From assembly GCA_035530955.1 (NCBI GenBank), contig DATKTT010000089.1, positions 1 to 11,646 on the forward strand: a stretch of 11,646 bases of DNA. Direction: 5' to 3'. The DNA comes from Williamwhitmania sp035530955. Lineage in GTDB: Bacteria; Bacteroidota; Bacteroidia; Bacteroidales; Williamwhitmaniaceae. How positions within the stretch are numbered: the stretch's first letter is position 1; every line of letters begins with the position of its first letter. This document shows positions 6,995 through 11,646 of the stretch, piece after piece. The translations under genes and the position numbers were made by a program. The notes beneath the pieces are model-generated. The model saw only the letters and a program-made list of their open reading frames with translations, ran no database searches and was not told where the DNA came from.

Positions 6995-8260
6995 ATGGAC
7001 AGCAGGGTCGAAATCAACGTATGCTCGGAGGTGGGCGAGCTGGAAGGGGTTATTCTCCATACTCCCGGGGCAGAGTTAGAAAATATGACACCCAAAAATG
7101 CCCAGCGTGCACTCTACAGCGATATTCTAAACCTGGCCGTGGCAAGGAAGGAGTATGCTCAGCTTAGCGGTGTACTTTCAAAAGTTACTAATACCTACCA
7201 AGTTGCCGACCTGCTTACGCTGGTAGTGAGCAAAGAGAAAGCAAAGGAGCTACTGATTGACCAAATTTGTAATTTGGAAAATACCTATGGCATTAAGGAT
7301 GACTTGTTAAGTTTAGAACCTAAAGAGCTGGCCCGTCAATTAATTGAAGGGGTTACGCTGAAAAGAAATAGCCTGACAAGTTTTCTGAGCAAGGAGCGGT
7401 TCTCGTCAAGCCCCCTCTACAACTTTTACTTTACGCGCGACGCTTCTATCTCCATCCAGAATGAAGTGCTTATTTCGAAAATGGCCAGCCATGTAAGACA
7501 ACGTGAGGCGCTAATAATGGAGGCAATTTTCAACCTTTCAGGTACATTTAAAACTGCAACCATTAACCCGCTAAAGTTTCCCGAAAATGCAAACATTACC
7601 ATTGAAGGCGGGGATGTTCTTATTGCCCGCGAAGACATCTTGCTAATAGGGAGCGGTGTTAGAACAACAACTCAGGGGATCGATTTCATTCTCAACCAGA
7701 TGCTTGCTCAGAGTAACAACAAAAAGCGCCACATTCTAGTGCAGGAGCTTCCCGATTCACCTGAGTCGTTCATCCACCTCGATATGGTGTTCACCTTTCT
7801 CGATGTAGACAAGTGCATGGTATTTGAGCCAATTATTCTGCAACCCAACAAATACCAAACCGTTCAAATTACCATTGAAAACGGAAAGGTTCAGAATATC
7901 AAAAATGTTGAAAACTTGCTGGTTGCACTCAAGGACTTGGGCATGGATCTCAAACCCATATACTGTGGTGGAAGAAAAGACCCGTGGACGCAGGAGCGGG
8001 AGCAATGGCATAGCGGCGCAAACTTTTTTGCCCTTGGCCCTGGCAAAGTTATTGGATATGCGCGCAATATCTACACCATGGAGGAGATGAGCAATAATGG
8101 ATTTGAAATTATCCGTGCCAAAGATGTTATAAACGACAGGGTGAATCTAAAAGACTATAAAAACTTTGTGGTTACTATCGACGGCTCCGAACTCCCTCGT
8201 GGAGGTGGTGGAGCTAGGTGTATGACCATGCCCGTAAAACGCAAAAAAATTGTTTGGTAA
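6995..8260 (+). CDS. Arginine deiminase family protein
   Basis: The 421-residue protein belongs to the guanidino-group-modifying superfamily and most resembles arginine deiminase, which hydrolyses arginine to citrulline and ammonia in the cytoplasm. The length matches (about 405-420). The catalytic elements are in order: FTRD (146-149), EGGD (204-207), HLDMVF (261-266, catalytic H261 with D263), REQWHSGANFFALGPG (335-350) and GSELPRGGGGARCMTMP (397-413) with the nucleophile C409. The N-terminus (VGELEGVILHTPGAELENMTP) is the usual first strand. One point is odd: the loop normally read W-[ND]-D-G is WHSG here, so the substrate or kinetics may differ. No ornithine transcarbamylase or carbamate kinase is adjacent, and the gene has its own promoter and terminator. 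Its ATG follows a repetitive leader (aactaactaact). Arginine deiminase is the best call; a related guanidino deiminase is possible. Confidence 0.85.
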   Translation: MDSRVEINVCSEVGELEGVILHTPGAELENMTPKNAQRALYSDILNLAVARKEYAQLSGVLSKVTNTYQVADLLTLVVSKEKAKELLIDQICNLENTYGIKDDLLSLEPKELARQLIEGVTLKRNSLTSFLSKERFSSSPLYNFYFTRDASISIQNEVLISKMASHVRQREALIMEAIFNLSGTFKTATINPLKFPENANITIEGGDVLIAREDILLIGSGVRTTTQGIDFILNQMLAQSNNKKRHILVQELPDSPESFIHLDMVFTFLDVDKCMVFEPIILQPNKYQTVQITIENGKVQNIKNVENLLVALKDLGMDLKPIYCGGRKDPWTQEREQWHSGANFFALGPGKVIGYARNIYTMEEMSNNGFEIIRAKDVINDRVNLKDYKNFVVTIDGSELPRGGGGARCMTMPVKRKKIVW

Positions 8261-8280
8261 CTGAAATCAATCAAATATAG

Positions 8281-8308
8281 GGCCGGTGAAAAACATCGGC
8301 CTTTTTTT
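8281..8308 (+). terminator. Rho-independent terminator after the deiminase gene
   Basis: GGCCGGTG (8281-8288) pairs with CATCGGCC (8294-8301), eight pairs with one G-T, around an AAAAA loop, followed by seven T. It is 20 bases after the stop codon. Confidence 0.93.
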
Positions 8309-8315
8309 ATGTGCC

Positions 8316-8347
8316 ACGATAAGAGTTGAAAACGATTTCCTTATCGT
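8316..8347. repeat. Inverted repeat, ACGATAAG ... CTTATCGT
   Basis: Two perfect 8-base arms (8316-8323 and 8340-8347) are separated by 16 bases, just after the deiminase terminator. It lacks a T-run, so it is not a terminator. It may be an operator or a chance match; nothing else in this 196-base gap explains it. Confidence 0.4.
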
Positions 8348-8431
8348 TAGGAAACAGCAACAGGTTATGCTACAGTTAAATATGACAACTCATGAACTTT
8401 ACAAAAAAACTTCTGTTTATGGATATAAAGA

Positions 8432-8449
8432 TAAGGTTGAGCAACCTTA
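8432..8449. repeat. Near-perfect 18-base palindrome upstream of the small membrane protein gene
   Basis: TAAGGTTGAGCAACCTTA has perfect 8-base arms around a central AG. The 2-base centre is too tight for a good RNA hairpin, so a dimeric regulator binding site fits better. It lies 55 bases before the ATG at 8505, where an operator would be expected. No TAnnTTTG is visible between it and the gene. Confidence 0.5.
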
Positions 8450-8504
8450 ATATAGTTAGCAATTTCTTAAAAGTAAAAATTCACCAAATTAAAACTCTCT
8501 AACC

Positions 8505-8696
8505 ATGAAGAAAAATGTTGGAAGTGCAGACAAAATTATCCGTATTGTAATTGGAGTAGCCATTGCGGCTGCTGGAATTTACTACCAAAGCTGGTGGGGC
8601 TTAGTTGCCATTATACCATTGGCAACTGCTTTTATGGGTAGTTGTGGCCTATATAGCCTCGTTGGAATATCCACCTGCAAGACGAAAAAAGCCTAA
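8505..8696 (+). CDS. Small two-helix membrane protein, DUF2892 / YgaP-like transmembrane domain
   Basis: This 63-residue protein matches the DUF2892 family (the membrane part of YgaP-type proteins). It starts MKKNVGSADKIIRIVIG, the usual family opening, then has two predicted membrane helices (about 11-27 and 31-46) joined by a short YYQSWW turn. The end GSCGLYSLVGISTCKTKK carries two cysteines (C47, C58), a family hallmark. In YgaP this domain is fused to a rhodanese domain; here it stands alone, as it often does. Its function is unknown; links to sulfur or thiol chemistry come only from the YgaP fusion. The ATG follows a leader (ctctctaaccATG) like those of other genes here. A palindrome at 8432-8449 lies upstream and a bidirectional terminator follows. 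Confidence 0.88.
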   Translation: MKKNVGSADKIIRIVIGVAIAAAGIYYQSWWGLVAIIPLATAFMGSCGLYSLVGISTCKTKKA

Positions 8697-8713
8697 TATT
8701 ATTATCTACAAGC

Positions 8714-8742
8714 AAAAGGTCCACCATGCGGTGGACCTTTTT
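8714..8742. terminator. Bidirectional terminator between the DUF2892 gene and sucC
   Basis: A perfect 12-base-pair stem (8714-8725 AAAAGGTCCACC with 8730-8741) encloses a 4-base loop ATGC. T-runs flank it on both strands (five T on the plus strand, four on the minus), so it can end both convergent genes. Confidence 0.92.
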
Positions 8743-8752
8743 GTATAAAACA

Positions 8753-8769
8753 TGTAGCAATTTGCTACA
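8753..8769. repeat. 17-base palindrome overlapping the sucC stop codon
   Basis: TGTAGCAATTTGCTACA has perfect 8-base arms (8753-8760 and 8762-8769) around one base. The minus-strand TAG stop of sucC (8765-8767) lies inside it. It has no T-run and the bidirectional terminator is only about 11 bases away, so its role, if any, is unclear. Confidence 0.4.
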
Positions 8770-9949
8770 CCACAGATTTAACCAAATCGGCTGCCTCCTT
8801 AAGCGTTATGGCCGAATGTACCTTTAAGCCTGAGCCATCAATAAGCGCTTTGCCCTCTTCGGCGTTGGTGCCCTGGAGCCGTACAATTACAGGAATTGAA
8901 ATATTGCCAATAGCCTTGTAGGCATCCACCACGCCCTGTGCAACTCGGTCGCACCGCACAATTCCCCCAAAAATATTTATAAGTATTGCCTTTACGCTAG
9001 GCTCCTTTAAAATAATGCGAAAACCAGCCTCAACAGTTCTTGCATTGGCTCCGCCTCCTACGTCGAGAAAGTTTGCGGGATTGCCGCCGGCCAACTTAAT
9101 AATATCCATGGTTGCCATTGCCAGCCCTGCACCGTTTACCATACAGCCCACATTGCCATCGAGCTTTACAAAGTTGAGATTAAATTCACTTGCCTCAACT
9201 TCCGATGGGTCCTCCTCATCCTTATCGCGCAGCGACTCAAAATCGGGATGACGAAAAAGGGCATTATCATCCAAGTTTATTTTAGCATCAGCAGCAATGA
9301 TGAGATTATCTGAAGTTTTTACTACCGGATTTATTTCTAGCAAGGAAGCATCGATACCGGCATAGGCCTTAACGAGAGTCTCCACAAACTTCACCATATT
9401 GCTGAAGGCCTTTCCACCGAGTCCTAGATTAAAGGCAATTTTTCTTGCCTGAAATGGCTGTAGGCCCATTGGATGAATCTCCTCCTTGTAGATTAGTTCA
9501 GGAGTAGAGGCAGCAACCGACTCAATATCCATACCACCCTCTGGAGAGTATACAAAAACAGTTCTTCCGGTTTTTCGATCGAGCAGAAGGCTCATGTAAT
9601 ACTCCTTAACAGGTGACTCCCCAGGATAGTAAATCCCCTGCTCCACCAGTAAGCGTCTAACCAACTTTCCAACAGGACCAGTTTGATGGGTAATAAGGGT
9701 CATTCCTAGAATTGCTGATGCATACTGCTCAACCTCTTGTAGCGAAGATGCGATTTTTACACCGCCACCTTTCCCCCGACCGCCTGCGTGAATTTGAGCC
9801 TTTACGGCCCACTTGTCGGCATGTGTCGACGTCTGAATTTCCTCTGCGGCTTTTACCGCATCGTTGGGATTGATGGCCAATCGACCTTCAGGTACTGGAA
9901 CTCCGTAACGTTTCAGCAAATCCTTAGCTTGGTACTCGTGAATGTTCAT
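8765..9949 (-). CDS. sucC: Succinate-CoA ligase (ADP-forming), beta subunit
   Basis: SucC is the ATP-grasp beta subunit of succinyl-CoA synthetase, which interconverts succinyl-CoA and succinate with phosphorylation of ADP in the TCA cycle; it needs the alpha subunit SucD. The 394 residues are the usual length. It opens MNIHEYQAKDLLKRYGVPVP, the family signature, followed by the nucleotide-binding KAQIHAGGRGKGGG (50-63), metal-binding EINP (205-208), DGNVGCMVNGAGLAMATMD (264-282), the GGxAN region (299-302), INIFGGIVRCD (325-335) and GTNAEEG (360-366). The ATG at 9949 follows tcacttacc without a Shine-Dalgarno site. A near match to the -7 element (TACATTTA, minus strand, 9982-9989) lies 32 bases upstream. 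sucD is not next to it: the neighbour downstream is convergent and upstream is divergent, so sucC is its own transcription unit. Confidence 0.97.
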   Translation of the reverse strand: MNIHEYQAKDLLKRYGVPVPEGRLAINPNDAVKAAEEIQTSTHADKWAVKAQIHAGGRGKGGGVKIASSLQEVEQYASAILGMTLITHQTGPVGKLVRRLLVEQGIYYPGESPVKEYYMSLLLDRKTGRTVFVYSPEGGMDIESVAASTPELIYKEEIHPMGLQPFQARKIAFNLGLGGKAFSNMVKFVETLVKAYAGIDASLLEINPVVKTSDNLIIAADAKINLDDNALFRHPDFESLRDKDEEDPSEVEASEFNLNFVKLDGNVGCMVNGAGLAMATMDIIKLAGGNPANFLDVGGGANARTVEAGFRIILKEPSVKAILINIFGGIVRCDRVAQGVVDAYKAIGNISIPVIVRLQGTNAEEGKALIDGSGLKVHSAITLKEAADLVKSVV

Positions 9950-10009
9950 GGTAAGTGAATTTCTAGTTCATTATTCGCTTCTAAATGTAGAAAAATTATG
10001 GGAGTAAGC

Positions 10010-10017
10010 TAACTTTG
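10010..10017 (+). promoter_or_regulatory. Probable -7 promoter element for the RNA methyltransferase gene
   Basis: TAACTTTG matches TAnnTTTG exactly. It ends 11 bases before the ATG at 10029 and 20 bases before the ATG at 10038; the second distance is closer to that of the other genes here. No clear -33 box is seen. Confidence 0.52.
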
Positions 10018-10037
10018 CCACCCAATTGATGTTGAAA

Positions 10038-10565
10038 ATGCGCAAACTTACTGTACAGGAGTTAAACAGACCAAGTGTGGAAGAGTTCAAGACCACGCCA
10101 AAGATTGGTATTGCCATTGTTCTTGATAATATCCGTAGCTTAAACAACATTGGTTCTGTATTTCGCACCGCCGATGCCTTTATGATTGAAAAGGTAATTC
10201 TATGCGGTATTTCCACCCCTCCGCCCCATCCTGAGATTCACAAAACTGCTCTTGGGGCCGAGTTATCAGTGCGCTGGGAATATTATAGTTCGGCATTAGA
10301 TGCGGTTGAAAAGTTGAAGGTTGAAGGTTGGAGTATTGTTGGGGTTGAGCAAGTTGAGAACAGCACAATGCTCAACCAATTTACCGCTGATTGTAATAAA
10401 AAATACGCTCTAGTTTTGGGCAACGAGGTTAAAGGAGTTCAGCAGGTGGTTATCGATCGATGCGATAGCTGTGTTGAAATTCCTCAGGCAGGAACCAAGC
10501 ATTCGCTAAACATTGCAGTGAGCGCTGGAATAGTAATGTGGCATTTTTACCGACAGCTTATATAA
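10038..10565 (+). CDS. SpoU/TrmH-family RNA 2'-O-methyltransferase
   Basis: This small protein (175 residues from this start) is a SPOUT-class methyltransferase that should methylate a ribose 2'-OH in tRNA or rRNA using S-adenosylmethionine bound in a deep knot. All three SpoU motifs are present: motif 1 LDNIRSLNNIGSVFRTAD, with the catalytic arginine in FRTAD, motif 2 YALVLGNEVKGV, and motif 3 IPQAGTKHSLNIAVSAGIV near the C-terminus. It has the catalytic domain only, without an N-terminal substrate-binding domain, so the target (for example the tRNA wobble position or G18) cannot be assigned. Starts at 10026 (TTG), 10029 (ATG) and 10038 (ATG) are in frame. I prefer 10038 because homologues begin MRKL and the promoter element would leave a leader of about 15 bases. 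It is divergent from sucC and ends at a bidirectional terminator. Confidence 0.92.
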   Translation: MRKLTVQELNRPSVEEFKTTPKIGIAIVLDNIRSLNNIGSVFRTADAFMIEKVILCGISTPPPHPEIHKTALGAELSVRWEYYSSALDAVEKLKVEGWSIVGVEQVENSTMLNQFTADCNKKYALVLGNEVKGVQQVVIDRCDSCVEIPQAGTKHSLNIAVSAGIVMWHFYRQLI

Positions 10566-10590
10566 AGTTAACCTGAAAATTAAGCACAAA

Positions 10591-10618
10591 AAAAAGGGAA
10601 CCCGAGAGCTCCCTTTTT
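10591..10618. terminator. Bidirectional terminator between the RNA methyltransferase and TPR genes
   Basis: AAAAAGGGA (10591-10599) pairs with TCCCTTTTT (10610-10618) across a 10-base loop. The A-run before it becomes a run of eight T on the minus strand, so it serves both convergent genes and is strongest for the TPR gene. Confidence 0.88.
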
Positions 10619-10636
10619 ATATTTCAGTTTTAGCGT

Positions 10637-11646
10637 TTACTGAAGTAAGGTTTTAAAAACCTCATTCTGCATAAAACTCTTGAATTCCATATCCTTTGCG
10701 GCATAAGCCTTCAAGGAAGCATCCTTACCAACGGCAGTTCTCAAGTTGTTGAGAACATCAGTCTCGTTGCCTTGACGGGCAGCAATAACAGCCTTTAGAT
10801 AGAAAGCCTTACCTGTCTCGAGCTTATCAAGAATTCTCTTGCTGTCGTCAGCTTTATTAACAAGGTAAAGTGCGAGACCTTGGTTGAAGGAATCTGAACC
10901 ACCAAAATAATCGGTTGCTGGCTCATACTTGCCCTTCATAATGCTAATGATACCAAGATTGTAACGAACTTCCTTACCTGCGTCTGCAGCCTCAACGAAC
11001 ATCTTCTCAGCAGCATCAACATCTCCAGCTTTAAGAAGAACAGCACCCATGTTGTTCTTTACAACAGCGTTGTCCTTATTAATGGCGAGACCTTTTTCGA
11101 ATTGAGCCTTTGCCTCATCCATGTTGCCATCGTTGAAAGCCATTACACCAAGGTTGTTGAAAGCACGGATATCGGTAGGATATTTTGCTTCAGCCATTTT
11201 GTAAAGGGCAGTTTGCTGAGCCTTGTCGGTAACAATACTGGCAGTGTACATCAGCTGCTCGAGGCTAAGTGAATCAAGCGTGTTAGCAGCAGCCAAAGCC
11301 TTGAGTTGATCATCGGTAAGGTTCATCTTCTCAACAGAAGCGGTGAACTTTGCACGACGCAGCTGAGGAAGGATTTGCTCAGCAATAATGGTAAAGGCCT
11401 TAGAAATGTTCTTGATTTCCTTTTCGCGAACAGCAGGATCGGAATACATAGAGAGAACACGAAGAACAAGGTCCTTGTCCTGAATGTTGGACTGTTCCAT
11501 CAATGTCTTAAAACCGTCCCAATCTTCAGCTGTGGTAGTTACCTTATAAAGGCTATCTAATCCACCAACTTTAGCTTTCTTGAAGTATTTTTCAAAATAT
11601 TTCTCAGAATTGGATCCACGACCTTTCGAAAGTTTTTCGTTTAAAG
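10637..11646 (-). CDS. Tetratricopeptide-repeat protein, partial (start lies beyond the right edge)
   Basis: The reading frame is open from the stop at 10637 to the last base, so 335 C-terminal residues are visible and the start is missing. The upstream part (encoded about 11504-11646) is lysine-rich and includes KYFEKYFKKAKVGGLDSLYK. At least two TPR units are clear, at about visible residues 159-192 (DIRAFNNLGVMAFNDGNMDE...) and 193-224 (AVVKNNMGAVLLKAGDVDAA...), with a weaker third after that. The segment around EDWDGF, KDLVLRVLSMYSDPAVREKE and EQILPQLRRAKFT resembles a TPR-containing envelope protein common in Bacteroidales, in which it follows an OmpA-like region; that comparison is from memory. 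TPRs bind other proteins, so a scaffold role at the envelope is likely. No signal peptide can be judged because the N-terminus is absent. A TTG at 11503 is not a credible start. Confidence 0.82.
   Translation of the reverse strand, partial: LNEKLSKGRGSNSEKYFEKYFKKAKVGGLDSLYKVTTTAEDWDGFKTLMEQSNIQDKDLVLRVLSMYSDPAVREKEIKNISKAFTIIAEQILPQLRRAKFTASVEKMNLTDDQLKALAAANTLDSLSLEQLMYTASIVTDKAQQTALYKMAEAKYPTDIRAFNNLGVMAFNDGNMDEAKAQFEKGLAINKDNAVVKNNMGAVLLKAGDVDAAEKMFVEAADAGKEVRYNLGIISIMKGKYEPATDYFGGSDSFNQGLALYLVNKADDSKRILDKLETGKAFYLKAVIAARQGNETDVLNNLRTAVGKDASLKAYAAKDMEFKSFMQNEVFKTLLQ

Noticed and set aside
10026..10028. TTG as start of the RNA methyltransferase
   Set aside because: Two ATGs follow within 12 bases, the second matching homologue starts and the promoter distance.
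11501..11503. TTG as start of the TPR protein
   Set aside because: The frame stays open to the window edge with protein-like sequence upstream, so this is an internal leucine.
1..11646. Defence system, mobile element or CRISPR array
   Set aside because: No integrase, transposase, terminal repeats, tRNA-flanked boundary, repeat-spacer array or nuclease/toxin gene is seen; all recognised genes are housekeeping or envelope genes.

Overview
The window looks like an ordinary chromosomal segment of a Bacteroidota bacterium, most likely Bacteroidales or a close relative. Three things point that way: repeated exact copies of the Bacteroidota -7 promoter element TAnnTTTG just upstream of genes, start codons mostly preceded by A/C-rich leaders without a Shine-Dalgarno site, and a family resemblance of several proteins (the TPR protein, the polyprenyl glycosylphosphotransferase, GcvP) to Bacteroidales homologues. 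The genus cannot be named from the sequence. I see no phage, plasmid, insertion sequence, CRISPR, tRNA or rRNA.

Layout, left to right. Bases 21-2272 (minus strand) hold two cell-surface genes: a divergent, shortened Gfo/Idh/MocA-like protein that lacks the NAD-binding and catalytic motifs of its family, followed by a membrane polyprenyl-phosphate sugar phosphotransferase that would begin synthesis of a surface polysaccharide. A divergent promoter region (2273-2423) separates them from a plus-strand pair: protein-L-isoaspartate methyltransferase (pcm) and a glyoxalase-II-like metallo-beta-lactamase-fold hydrolase. Then comes the full-length glycine decarboxylase gcvP with its own promoter element and a strong terminator. 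A monocistronic arginine-deiminase-family gene follows, with the best -33/-7 promoter in the window and its own terminator. Next is a 63-residue two-helix membrane protein (DUF2892/YgaP-type), convergent with sucC (succinyl-CoA ligase beta subunit, minus strand) around a shared bidirectional terminator. sucC is divergent from a small SpoU/TrmH-type RNA 2'-O-methyltransferase, which in turn is convergent, across another bidirectional terminator, with a TPR protein gene cut off by the right edge of the window.

The genes do not form one pathway. Most are single-gene or two-gene units, each with its own promoter and terminator. gcvP, the deiminase and sucC belong to amino-acid and central carbon metabolism, but their usual partners (gcvT/gcvH, arcB/arcC, sucD) are not here. 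pcm repairs damaged proteins; the MBL hydrolase may detoxify thioesters. No gap without a gene exceeds 300 bases.

The most interesting points are the pseudo-oxidoreductase beside the sugar transferase, the altered active-site loop of the arginine deiminase, the consistent position of six exact -7 elements (useful for choosing starts), and unexplained palindromes around the small membrane protein gene and at the sucC stop codon. I did not find convincing evidence for a wholly new multi-gene system.
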